Source: TMED27 sp964350695 (lineage in GTDB: Bacteria; Pseudomonadota; Alphaproteobacteria; Micavibrionales; Micavibrionaceae). Taken from it: a stretch of 40,601 bases of DNA. The notes beneath the pieces were generated by a model that was given only the letters and a program-made list of their open reading frames with translations, did not search any database and had not been told where the DNA came from. Position 1 is the first letter of the stretch, and every line of letters starts with the position of its first letter. Below are positions 8,649 through 16,425 of the stretch, piece by piece. The position numbers and the translations under genes are program-made. The stretch spans positions 1 through 40,601 of the forward strand of contig CAYGKM010000013.1 in assembly GCA_964350695.1 (NCBI GenBank), read 5' to 3'.

Positions 8649-8678
8649 TTGACAAAACAGATCATAAATTGATATCAC
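8649..8678 (+). promoter_or_regulatory. Putative sigma-70-type promoter for tRNA-Asp
   Basis: A consensus −35 TTGACA (8649–8654) is followed after 18 bp by TATCAC (8673–8678), 16 bases before the tRNA-Asp 5' end. The −35 is perfect and the −10 moderate. The short leader suits a strong stable-RNA promoter. Confidence 0.6.
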
Positions 8679-8691
8679 ACTCTATCTCGAA

Positions 8692-8771
<80 letters not shown>

Positions 8772-8860
8772 TTTGAGATCTTCCCCATTCTTTTTGCGGG
8801 TATGTATATGCTTCGTCGCTCTTTGATGATTTTGATGCAGAGTTATGTTAGGTTTCTCGG

Positions 8861-9244
8861 ATGAGCGGTAATCTCAAAAATAAAAAAGTTCTTATTGTCG
8901 ATGACGAGCAGTCAATGATCGATATTGTGAAGGCTGTTTTGAAGCGCGAAGGTGCAAATCCGATCGGTATTAATACGGCGCAAAAAGGACTTCAGGTTGC
9001 CAAGTCTGCGCCGTTCGATGCAATTATTCTGGATCGGCATATGCCTGATGGGGACGGTAATGATATCCTGATGCAGCTTAAAAAATATCCGGGTACGAGC
9101 CGCGTTCCTGTGATTATGCTGACGGGTGAAAAGGACTCTAAAGAGATTAGCCAGTCTCTTAAGCTTGGGGCGCGCGGGTATATTATCAAGCCTTTCAAGC
9201 CTGTCGATTTCCTCAGACAGTTGAATAAACTTCTCGAGGGGTGA
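8861..9244 (+). CDS. Single-domain response regulator (CheY/DivK-like)
   Basis: The 127-residue protein is a lone receiver domain with no output domain. The acidic pocket Asp14/Asp15 (VLIVDDEQ), phospho-acceptor Asp58 (AIILDRHMPDGDG), Thr88 (VIMLTGEKDS) and Lys110 (YIIKPF) are all present, so phosphorylation is expected. It should act by protein–protein contacts, as CheY, DivK or CpdR do, but no partner kinase is in the window, so the pathway is unknown. It sits between tRNA-Asp and nuoA and no close ribosome-binding site is evident (GGTTTCTCGG precedes the ATG). Linkage to nuo is probably only positional. Confidence 0.93.
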   Translation: MSGNLKNKKVLIVDDEQSMIDIVKAVLKREGANPIGINTAQKGLQVAKSAPFDAIILDRHMPDGDGNDILMQLKKYPGTSRVPVIMLTGEKDSKEISQSLKLGARGYIIKPFKPVDFLRQLNKLLEG

Positions 9245-9347
9245 ATTTTCCAAAAATTATTAGGAAAGCTGCAGAATTCCTGTTTCTTTTTACGGGCGCG
9301 AATGCTAGTTTTTAGATCGTAAGCTTTAAGAACAAGAATATATTTTC

Positions 9348-9719
9348 ATGGCTCCTCAAGACCTTCTTATTCAATATTTACCCATTTTGCTTTTCATGGG
9401 CGTTGCGGCAGGATTATCGCTTGTGATGATTTTGGGTTCGATGCTTTTGGGGAAGCAAAATCCTGATCCTGAGAAGAACTCGGCCTATGAATGTGGATTT
9501 GATGCCTTCACGGATGCCCGTAACCGTTTTGATGTGCGGTTTTATCTTGTGTGTTTGCTCTTCATTATCTTTGATCTTGAGATTGCGTTTTTGTTCCCGT
9601 GGGCTATCTCATTAGGCGCGATCGGGGTGTTCGGCTTCTGGTCTATGGTTGTTTTCTTAAGCATTTTGACCGTTGGTTTTATTTACGAATGGAAGAAGGG
9701 TGCCCTTGATTGGGAATAG
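9348..9719 (+). CDS. nuoA: NADH-quinone oxidoreductase subunit A
   Basis: NuoA is a small membrane subunit of complex I at the junction of the peripheral and membrane arms. The 123-residue product has three hydrophobic segments (about 10–35, 62–85 and 90–112). The loop KNSAYECGFDAFTDARNRFDVRFYL carries the conserved Cys-containing ECGF motif that faces the quinone cavity. It opens the nuo cluster; nuoB follows after 6 bp. The upstream 103 bp contains no promoter I can defend. The ATG at 9348 is preceded by an AAGAACAAGA stretch. Confidence 0.97.
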   Translation: MAPQDLLIQYLPILLFMGVAAGLSLVMILGSMLLGKQNPDPEKNSAYECGFDAFTDARNRFDVRFYLVCLLFIIFDLEIAFLFPWAISLGAIGVFGFWSMVVFLSILTVGFIYEWKKGALDWE

Positions 9720-9725
9720 GCAGAT

Positions 9726-10301
9726 ATGGGTCACGATAAACATATTATAAAAGCGCCGAATTACGAATTCCGTACAGGGATTGATGTGCCATTGCCACAA
9801 GAGCAAGACATCGTGCCGCAGGCGATTTCCAAGACATTGGACGAGAAGGGGTTTTTACTGACCTCTGCGGATAATCTTTTCGATTGGGCGCGCACGGGGT
9901 CGCTTTGGCCGATGACGTTCGGTTTGGCGTGCTGCGCGGTGGAGATGATCCACGCCTATATGAGCCGCTATGACCTCGACCGCTTCGGCATGATCCCGCG
10001 CCCATCCCCGCGCCAATCCGATGTGATGATTGTCGCGGGTACGTTGACCAACAAAATGGCACCTGCTTTGCGCCGCGTTTATGACCAGATGCCGGAGCCG
10101 CGCTGGGTTGTGTCTATGGGGTCATGTGCCAATGGCGGCGGATATTATCATTATTCATACTCTGTGGTGCGCGGTTGTGACCGCATTGTGCCGGTTGATA
10201 TTTATGTTCCGGGCTGTCCGCCGACCGCGGAGGCGCTTGTTTACGGCTTGCTTCAACTCCAGAAAAAAATTCAGCGCGAAGATACGCGCATGGTGAGGTA
10301 G
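9726..10301 (+). CDS. nuoB: NADH-quinone oxidoreductase subunit B
   Basis: NuoB (the PSST homologue) holds iron–sulfur cluster N2, the last centre before quinone. Ligands are visible: adjacent Cys69/Cys70 in GLACCAVEM, a Cys in MGSCANGGGYYH and a Cys in VPGCPPTAEAL. The 191-residue length and the RYDLDRFGMIPRPSPRQSD region are typical of alphaproteobacteria. The N-terminal extension of about 30 residues is also normal for this group. It lies between nuoA and nuoC at spacings of 5–6 bp, in one operon. Confidence 0.98.
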   Translation: MGHDKHIIKAPNYEFRTGIDVPLPQEQDIVPQAISKTLDEKGFLLTSADNLFDWARTGSLWPMTFGLACCAVEMIHAYMSRYDLDRFGMIPRPSPRQSDVMIVAGTLTNKMAPALRRVYDQMPEPRWVVSMGSCANGGGYYHYSYSVVRGCDRIVPVDIYVPGCPPTAEALVYGLLQLQKKIQREDTRMVR

Positions 10302-10306
10302 CGCCT

Positions 10307-10957
10307 ATGCCGAATGAAGCCCTTAAAGACTTAGCGGATTATATTGCGGAGCAACTCGGCGATTCCATTCATGGGTATGAGTTTTTTCGCAATGAGCTGT
10401 CTCTCAACGCTAAGCGCGCGGATTTGCTCAAGGTTTTGAATTTCCTGCGTGATGACAAAGAGTGTCATTTCCGCGTGTTGATTGATATTGCGGGTGTGGA
10501 CTTCCCCGAACGCCCTGAGCGTTTTAACGTTGTTTATAATCTTTTGTCACTTCGCCACAACCACCGCGCCCGTGTGAAAATCTCGGCTGCCGAAGATACG
10601 CTTGTGCCGTCTGCGGTTGGTGTTTACTCGACCGCGACATGGTTTGAACGTGAAGTCTGGGATATGTACGGGGTTTTCTTTGACGGCAATCCTGATCTGC
10701 GCCGCATTCTGACCGATTATGGGTTTGAAGGGCATCCGCAGCGCAAGGATTTCCCGCTGACGGGGTATGTCGAGCTTCGGTATGACGACGAGAAGAAGCG
10801 CGTTGTGTATGAGCCGGTGAAGTTGACGCAGGATTTCCGCAATTTCGATATGCTTTCACCGTGGGAAGGGCTTACGGATGTGCAGCTTCCCGGTGATGAA
10901 AAAGCGATGACGCAAGAGCATGGCGTTGTTGCGGCGGCGAAGAGTAGGGACGCATGA
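10307..10957 (+). CDS. nuoC: NADH-quinone oxidoreductase subunit C
   Basis: NuoC (30-kDa subunit) is part of the connecting module and packs against NuoD. The 216-residue protein carries the family signature EREVWDMYGVFFDGNPDLRR followed by GFEGHPQRKDFPLTGYVE. It is a separate gene from nuoD, as in alphaproteobacteria, not the fused nuoCD of enterobacteria. Its stop overlaps the nuoD start (ATGA), indicating coupled translation. Confidence 0.97.
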   Translation: MPNEALKDLADYIAEQLGDSIHGYEFFRNELSLNAKRADLLKVLNFLRDDKECHFRVLIDIAGVDFPERPERFNVVYNLLSLRHNHRARVKISAAEDTLVPSAVGVYSTATWFEREVWDMYGVFFDGNPDLRRILTDYGFEGHPQRKDFPLTGYVELRYDDEKKRVVYEPVKLTQDFRNFDMLSPWEGLTDVQLPGDEKAMTQEHGVVAAAKSRDA

Positions 10958-12165
10958 TGGGTGAGCCAGTAAAGAATATTGATATCGCGGAAGAAACGCA
11001 GATTAAGCCGTTTACCATGAATTTCGGGCCGCAGCACCCTGCGGCGCACGGGGTTTTACGTCTTGTCTTGGAGATGGAAGGCGAGATCGTGGAGCGCGCA
11101 GATCCGCATATCGGTTTGCTTCATCGCGGCACGGAGAAGCTGATCGAGTATAAAACATATACGCAGGCCATCCCGTATTTTGACCGTCTTGATTATGTTG
11201 CGCCGATGAACCAAGAGCATGCCTTTGCGCTTGCGACGGAAAAGCTTTTGGGGATTGCGCCGCCGAAACGTGCGCAATATATCCGCGTGCTCTTTTGTGA
11301 GCTTGGCCGCATTCTCAACCATATTTTGAATATCACGACTTTTGCGCTGGATGTGGGCGCGCTTACGCCTGCGCTTTGGGGTTTTGAAGAGCGTGAGAAG
11401 GGCATGGAGTTTTATGAGCGCGTTTGCGGCGCGCGGCTTCATGCGAATTATTTCAGACCCGGCGGTGTGTCTCAGGACCTTCCTGCGGGCTTGCTTGATG
11501 ATATGATGGAGTGGGCGGATAATCTGCCGAAATTCCTCGTCGATCTGGAGAGCTTGCTGACGCATAACCGCATTTTCAAGCAGCGCACGGTCGATATCGG
11601 CAAGGTTGAAAAGCGTGATGCGCTTGATTGGGGCTTTAGCGGCCCGATGCTTCGGGGTTCAGACGTGGCATGGGATTTGAGAAAATCGCAGCCTTATGAT
11701 TCATACGAGGAGTTTGATTTTGACATTCCTGTCGGTAAGACCGGCGATTGTTATGCCCGCTATCTTGTGCGTATGGCGGAGATGTATGAAAGCATCAAGA
11801 TTATGAAGCAGGCGATCGAGAAGATGCCTGACGGGCCGATCAAGTCCAATGATTATAAGGTTTGCCCGCCGCCGCGCGCCGAGATGAAATCCTCTATGGA
11901 GGCGATGATCCACCATTTCAAGCTTTACACCGAAGGGTATCACGTGCCTGCGGGAGAGACGTATACTTGCGTTGAGGCGCCGAAGGGGGAGTTCGGCGTG
12001 TATCTGATTTCGGATGGCACGAATAAGCCCTATCGCTGCCGCATTCGCGCTCCGGGTTTTGCGCATTTGCAGGCACTTGATTTTATGAGCAAAGGGCATC
12101 AGCTGGCGGATACTGTTTCGATTATCGGCTCGCTTGATATTGTTTTTGGAGAGATTGATCGTTAG
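10954..12165 (+). CDS. nuoD: NADH-quinone oxidoreductase subunit D
   Basis: NuoD (49-kDa subunit) forms the quinone-binding cavity with NuoB and derives from [NiFe]-hydrogenase large subunits. The 403-residue product shows the signature FGPQHPAAHGVLRLVLEMEGE, with the quinone-contacting His in QHPAAHG, then HIGLLHRGTEKL and the C-terminal segment DIVFGEIDR. Two start options lie close together (ATGATGG); the first, overlapping the nuoC stop, is preferred. nuoE starts directly after its stop codon with no spacer. Confidence 0.98.
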   Translation: MMGEPVKNIDIAEETQIKPFTMNFGPQHPAAHGVLRLVLEMEGEIVERADPHIGLLHRGTEKLIEYKTYTQAIPYFDRLDYVAPMNQEHAFALATEKLLGIAPPKRAQYIRVLFCELGRILNHILNITTFALDVGALTPALWGFEEREKGMEFYERVCGARLHANYFRPGGVSQDLPAGLLDDMMEWADNLPKFLVDLESLLTHNRIFKQRTVDIGKVEKRDALDWGFSGPMLRGSDVAWDLRKSQPYDSYEEFDFDIPVGKTGDCYARYLVRMAEMYESIKIMKQAIEKMPDGPIKSNDYKVCPPPRAEMKSSMEAMIHHFKLYTEGYHVPAGETYTCVEAPKGEFGVYLISDGTNKPYRCRIRAPGFAHLQALDFMSKGHQLADTVSIIGSLDIVFGEIDR

Positions 12166-12825
12166 ATGAAAAAGAAGTTCGAGCTTAATGCTCCGTATCA
12201 ACCGGAGAGTTTTAAATTCCGCAAAGGCTTTCAGAAGAAAGTGGATGAGGCGATTTCGCTTTACCCTAAAGGCCGTCAGCAATCGGCTGTGATGCCTATG
12301 CTTGATCTTGCGCAACGCCAAGTGGCGGAAGACGGCGCGAAGGCGACGCCTGCTTATGGCGGGTGGATTCCGCGCGCGGCGATGGATCATATTGCGGATA
12401 TTCTCGATATGCCTGCGATCAAGGTTTACGAAGTGGCGTCGTTTTATTCGATGTATAACATGGCGCCTGTTGGTAAATTCCTTGTGCAGCTTTGTACGAC
12501 TACGCCATGCTGGCTGTGTAATTCGGACTCAATTGTGGCGGCGTGTAAAAAGCATTTAGGCATTGGTTTGAACGAGACGACCAAAGACGGGCTGTTTACG
12601 CTTATGGAAGTTGAGTGTTTGGGTGCGTGCGTGAATGCGCCGATGGTGCAGATCAACGATGATTATTACGAAGACCTTACGGGCGAGACGATGATTGAGG
12701 TTTTGAACATTCTGGCGGCGGGTATGACGCCGACGATTGGATCGCAAAAAGGGCGCAAAGCCTCGATGGCGCTTTCGGGCACGACAACGCTTAAAGACAC
12801 GGCGAAGAAAGCGGGAGTGGCGTAG
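12166..12825 (+). CDS. nuoE: NADH-quinone oxidoreductase subunit E
   Basis: NuoE (24-kDa subunit) carries the 2Fe-2S cluster N1a in the NADH-oxidising module. The four ligands are in CTTTPC and CLGAC (ECLGACVNAPMVQI), with the expected 4- and 3-residue spacing. The residue after PCWL is a Cys (PCWLCNS) where many homologues have Arg, giving one extra cysteine beside the cluster. At 219 residues it has a C-terminal extension beyond the roughly 165 residues of the enterobacterial form, common in alphaproteobacteria. It abuts nuoD and nuoF with no gaps. Confidence 0.97.
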   Translation: MKKKFELNAPYQPESFKFRKGFQKKVDEAISLYPKGRQQSAVMPMLDLAQRQVAEDGAKATPAYGGWIPRAAMDHIADILDMPAIKVYEVASFYSMYNMAPVGKFLVQLCTTTPCWLCNSDSIVAACKKHLGIGLNETTKDGLFTLMEVECLGACVNAPMVQINDDYYEDLTGETMIEVLNILAAGMTPTIGSQKGRKASMALSGTTTLKDTAKKAGVA

Positions 12826-14106
12826 ATGTTAGATGATAAGGACCGCATATTTACCAATCTTTATGGCTGGGAGAGCTTTGGCCTGAAAGAGGCGAAGAAG
12901 CGCGGCGATTGGGACAAGACGAAGTCTATCGTTAAAAAGGGTAAAGACTGGATTATTGATGAAATGAAGGCTTCCGGTCTTCGTGGGCGCGGCGGCGCGG
13001 GCTTCCCGACGGGGATGAAGTGGAGTTTTATGCCCAAAGAATCCGATGGTCGACCGCATTATTTGGTGGTGAACGCCGATGAGTCAGAGCCCGGAACATG
13101 TAAAGATCGCGATATCTTGCGCCACGAACCTCATAAATTGCTTGAGGGGTGTTTGATCGCGGGTTTCGCGATGGGCGCACATGCGGCGTATATATACATT
13201 CGCGGTGAGTTTTATAATGAAGGCTCCGAGCTTTTGCGGGCGATTGAAGAAGCGTATGCCGCCGGATTGCTCGGCAAAAACGCCGCCGGATCGGGGTGGG
13301 ATTTTGATGTGATTTTGCACCGCGGGGCGGGTGCCTATATTTGCGGCGAGGAAACCGCGCTGATTGAATCTCTTGAAGGCAAGAAGGGGCAGCCGCGTAA
13401 CAAGCCACCTTTCCCTGCTATGGCGGGGTTATATTCATGCCCGACCACTGTGAATAATGTGGAGACGATTGCGGTTGTGCCGACGATTTTGCGCCGCGGC
13501 GGCTCTTGGTTTGCGGGCCTCGGTTTAAACGAGAAGAACGCTGGTACGAAGCTGTTTTGTATTTCGGGGCATGTGAACCAGCCTTGCAACGTTGAAGAAG
13601 AGATGGGCATCCCTTTGAAGGAGTTGATCGAGAGGCATGCGGGCGGGGTGCGCGGCGGATGGGATAATTTGCTGGCGGTGATACCCGGTGGTTCCTCTAC
13701 GCCTATGCTGCCCAAGGAAACCTGTGATACCGTGAATATGGATTTTGATTCTTTGCGTGAGGTCGGGACAGGTCTTGGGACGGCCGGCGTGATCGTGATG
13801 GATAAATCGACCGATGTTGTGCAGGCGATTTGTAGGCTCTCACAATTTTATATGCATGAATCTTGCGGGCAGTGTACGCCGTGCCGTGAAGGGGCGGGGT
13901 GGCTGTGGCGGATGATGACGCGGATGGTGCAGGGCAACGCCACCGTGGACGAGATTGACCAGCTTTATGAAGTGACGAAAGAGATTGAAGGGCATACGAT
14001 TTGCGCGCTTGGTGACGCTGCTGCGTGGCCTGTGCAAGGCTTGATCAAGCATTTCCGCCCAGAGATGGAGCGGCGCATCATGGAGTATCGCAAGGCTGCG
14101 GCTTAA
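12826..14106 (+). CDS. nuoF: NADH-quinone oxidoreductase subunit F
   Basis: NuoF (51-kDa subunit) binds NADH, FMN and the 4Fe-4S cluster N3, starting electron transfer in complex I. The glycine-rich nucleotide-binding segment GLRGRGGAGFPTGMKW lies near residue 55. The cluster motif SCGQCTPCREG and the fourth ligand in HTICALGD lie in the C-terminal quarter. The length of 426 residues is normal. Its TAA shares bases 14103–14106 (TTAA) with the stop of the reverse-strand gene that follows. This marks the point where the nuo operon is interrupted by a 5.2-kb opposite-strand block. Confidence 0.98.
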   Translation: MLDDKDRIFTNLYGWESFGLKEAKKRGDWDKTKSIVKKGKDWIIDEMKASGLRGRGGAGFPTGMKWSFMPKESDGRPHYLVVNADESEPGTCKDRDILRHEPHKLLEGCLIAGFAMGAHAAYIYIRGEFYNEGSELLRAIEEAYAAGLLGKNAAGSGWDFDVILHRGAGAYICGEETALIESLEGKKGQPRNKPPFPAMAGLYSCPTTVNNVETIAVVPTILRRGGSWFAGLGLNEKNAGTKLFCISGHVNQPCNVEEEMGIPLKELIERHAGGVRGGWDNLLAVIPGGSSTPMLPKETCDTVNMDFDSLREVGTGLGTAGVIVMDKSTDVVQAICRLSQFYMHESCGQCTPCREGAGWLWRMMTRMVQGNATVDEIDQLYEVTKEIEGHTICALGDAAAWPVQGLIKHFRPEMERRIMEYRKAAA

Positions 14107-14747
14107 ATAAAGGCGGGTTGTGAGTTCCCCAAAGCCAAGCTTTCCTTTTTATCCGTTTGGCGGATTAATTCGTTTTTAGCTTCGGACATGGTCACGATGG
14201 CCCATTCCCCTGTTGAGAGCTTATCGAGACGATCTAGCCCTTTTTTTGTTCTGACCATACCCGTGGCAAACATGGTAGCGGTTATTGGCCATACCTCGGG
14301 CGGTGCGCCGGATAAAGCTGTTAGTGCCGTAGCGGAACCAGGTAAAAAAGCATTAAAGGACACGCCGATTTTCATGGTTTCTGCTTTGCTCTTTCTGATC
14401 GCGCTGCCATATTTCTGAACGCTTTGCGCGGCGGTTTTCTCGGACGGATTTGTGTCAATGCATAGAGTTTTCAGTGTCTCGTTTACTGATAATCCCGCGC
14501 TTTTTGAGAAGGGCACTATGGCGCTTCTTTCTATGACGTGTCTGTTCAGGGCCAGTATAAAGCCATTTACGGCGGCCAAGCTTAGGGAGAGTGCCATAAA
14601 GCCCGCTCTGTCATCTCCTCCCAGGAAGCTGGTGAGGGCGATGGCGGGTATAGTGATTTTTATTTCGTCAGAGTCGAGCGTGTTTACGACGCGCCCACGG
14701 TCGATCTCATCACCCATCAGGTTTATATATCGGGGAGAGTTTGACAT
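14103..14747 (-). CDS. Hypothetical protein of unknown family
   Basis: I do not recognise this 214-residue protein. It starts MSNSPRYINLMGDEIDRGRV. It has a moderately hydrophobic stretch at about 48–67 (GFMALSLSLAAVNGFILAL) and a second apolar stretch at about 125–160, but neither is a clear transmembrane helix. The C-terminal part is charged. No cysteine-metal or nucleotide-binding motif is visible. Its ATG overlaps the stop of the upstream TPR gene by one base (TAATG), so the two are almost certainly co-expressed. Its stop codon shares TTAA with the nuoF stop in convergent orientation. Coding status rests on this coupling and on the long uninterrupted frame. Confidence 0.75.
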   Translation of the reverse strand: MSNSPRYINLMGDEIDRGRVVNTLDSDEIKITIPAIALTSFLGGDDRAGFMALSLSLAAVNGFILALNRHVIERSAIVPFSKSAGLSVNETLKTLCIDTNPSEKTAAQSVQKYGSAIRKSKAETMKIGVSFNAFLPGSATALTALSGAPPEVWPITATMFATGMVRTKKGLDRLDKLSTGEWAIVTMSEAKNELIRQTDKKESLALGNSQPAFI

Positions 14748-15487
14748 TATTCGAGGACCTGAATTAAGAGCGGTTCCTCGCTGAACGGAGTGCGGTTTCT
14801 TTGAATTTTCTTTTCGCCTTCATGCGTGCGCATATCTCTCCAGCGTTGTTCGTGGTGCGAGAGCAATCTTTCTTGCTCTTCTTGCATAGAAAAGCCTGTT
14901 CCCCGTAGATAGTCCCTAATTTCATCATGTCTCGCGCGAGCGTAATTATCGTGAGGATTTTCTTTGGCGGCAACGGCGAAGCATACACAGGATAAAGAGA
15001 AATCGTCATTTGCGAAGCTCTCCGATTGTTGGATGCTCAAGGTGTGTTCGCCGGCTTTTTGGTAAAGGTCACCTAAGGCGCTGAGGTTGTATTTGTTATA
15101 GCCTTTAGAGTAGCGTACATGACGAATGAGCATATCTTCGGCGAGGTCGTATCGGCCTGTTTTTTTCAAAAGCCTTGCGTATTCCATCATGGTATTGGGG
15201 TTGTTTGGTGTGATTGAGAATGCTTTTCTAAAAGCGTCTATCCCTAATTCGTCGCAATGCATGAGTGAACATGCTGTCCCGAACATTGTCCATATAACAG
15301 AGGAGTTAGGGTGCTTTTCGCTCGCGCTTTCCAAATAATCAAAAGCAAAGCGCAGCGGGAAATCTCCACGTCTTGAGCGAGACATGAGTTTTTTTGCTTT
15401 GCCTATAGCGTCTTCTCTCTTATCGGGAACGCTCGTGTCTATATCGAAAGTTTCGCCTGTAGGCCAGTTTTTATCATGTTTAGCCAT
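14747..15487 (-). CDS. TPR-repeat protein
   Basis: The 246-residue product has two to three tetratricopeptide-like repeats between about residues 55 and 170. Examples are the segment with SVIWTMFGTACSLMHCDELG then DAFRKAFSITPNNP, NTMMEYARLLKKTGRYDLAE and NLSALGDLYQKAGEHTLSIQ. The C-terminal 60 residues are highly charged (QEEQERLLSHHEQRWRDMR), possibly coiled coil. There is no signal peptide. A strong Shine-Dalgarno (AGGAG at 15498–15494) precedes the ATG. A TTGACA element on this strand (15532–15527) pairs with TACTCT, but that would start transcription nearly at the ribosome-binding site. TPR proteins are scaffolds; the partner is not evident, though the coupled downstream gene is the best candidate. 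Confidence 0.78.
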   Translation of the reverse strand: MAKHDKNWPTGETFDIDTSVPDKREDAIGKAKKLMSRSRRGDFPLRFAFDYLESASEKHPNSSVIWTMFGTACSLMHCDELGIDAFRKAFSITPNNPNTMMEYARLLKKTGRYDLAEDMLIRHVRYSKGYNKYNLSALGDLYQKAGEHTLSIQQSESFANDDFSLSCVCFAVAAKENPHDNYARARHDEIRDYLRGTGFSMQEEQERLLSHHEQRWRDMRTHEGEKKIQRNRTPFSEEPLLIQVLE

Positions 15488-15605
15488 TTTTTTCTCCTGC
15501 GGGAGAGTATGTTTTTATTTTTCATATGTCAAGAAAGTTGACGTAACTATGTCGCTGCTTGTGAGGAGGGGTAGGTTTCGTGAGTTATTTGTGTCTGATG
15601 GTTTT

Positions 15606-16424
15606 TTAAGCGCGTTTCTTTTTCGCGACCTGAAAATAGTTGGCGGCGTTGGCGAACAGAGCCATGCCGTCTGTAGTTTCGGGGAGGCTTTTTCCCTCAC
15701 GCCGCGCTTTGTCTTTTAATTCCATGTAATCATCACGTTGCCATGTGAACATGCCGCGCTCCGGGTGGGGCATGATGGTGAGGACTTTTCCGCTTTCATC
15801 GGTGATCGCGGCGATGTCATCGACTGAGCCGTTGGGGTTGAAGGGGAATTCACCGTTTGCGGGGGCGTCACCGTTCATGAAGCGGGCGGCGATTTGGCCG
15901 TTATCTTGGAGGGTTTTCAGCGTGTCATCATCCATCATGAAGCGGCCTTCGCCGTGTGCGACGGGGATGTGCATGTTTTGTGTGCCGCTCAGCCATGGCG
16001 AGGTGGAGGAGACTTTGAGGTCGATCCAGCGGCACTGGTATCGCGCGGTAGCATTATAAGTGACCGCGACTTTGCGATCGCCATATGCGCCGCCGAAGGC
16101 GGGGACGAGGCCGAGATTGGCGAGGATTTGGCAGCCATTGCAGATGCCGAGCGTAAGGGTGTCGCGCTCTACGAACTTCATGAGTGGCTCCCAGAGCGCG
16201 AGCTTGATTTTCTGGGCGTAGGCGTTGCCCGCGCCGGTGTCGTCGCCATATGAGAAGCCGCCGGGGATGGCGAGGATTTGCGCCGCGTCGAGAGCTTTCG
16301 GGTTTTCGATGAGGTCATTGATATGGATGATCTCGCCCGCGAGGCCGTTATATTCGAACGCGTGGAGCGTTTCTTCTTCGCAGTTGAGGCCGTATCCGGC
16401 GAGTATGAGGGCTTTTGCTGTCAT
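15606..16424 (-). CDS. purQ: Phosphoribosylformylglycinamidine synthase, glutamine amidotransferase subunit
   Basis: PurQ releases ammonia from glutamine for PurL in the fourth step of purine synthesis (FGAR to FGAM). It is a class I amidotransferase: the nucleophile Cys95 lies in LGICNGCQIL, the oxyanion segment in AIPGGFSYGDD, and the His/Glu pair in IMPHPERGMF. At 272 residues it is longer than the roughly 225-residue PurQ usual in alphaproteobacteria and matches the longer form that accompanies PurSL-type enzymes. Its ATG lies one base after the purL stop (TGATATG), so translation is coupled. It is on the strand opposite nuo. Confidence 0.95.
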   Translation of the reverse strand: MTAKALILAGYGLNCEEETLHAFEYNGLAGEIIHINDLIENPKALDAAQILAIPGGFSYGDDTGAGNAYAQKIKLALWEPLMKFVERDTLTLGICNGCQILANLGLVPAFGGAYGDRKVAVTYNATARYQCRWIDLKVSSTSPWLSGTQNMHIPVAHGEGRFMMDDDTLKTLQDNGQIAARFMNGDAPANGEFPFNPNGSVDDIAAITDESGKVLTIMPHPERGMFTWQRDDYMELKDKARREGKSLPETTDGMALFANAANYFQVAKKKRA

Positions 16425-16425
16425 A

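Noticed and set aside
9255..9295. Intrinsic terminator after the response regulator (AGGAA…TTCCT followed by Ts)
   Set aside because: Only 5 bp of AT-rich stem with a long loop; too weak to call.
15504..15532. TTGACA-based promoter for the TPR gene on the reverse strand
   Set aside because: The paired TACTCT would start transcription about at the Shine-Dalgarno, leaving no usable leader; a different −10 could not be settled.
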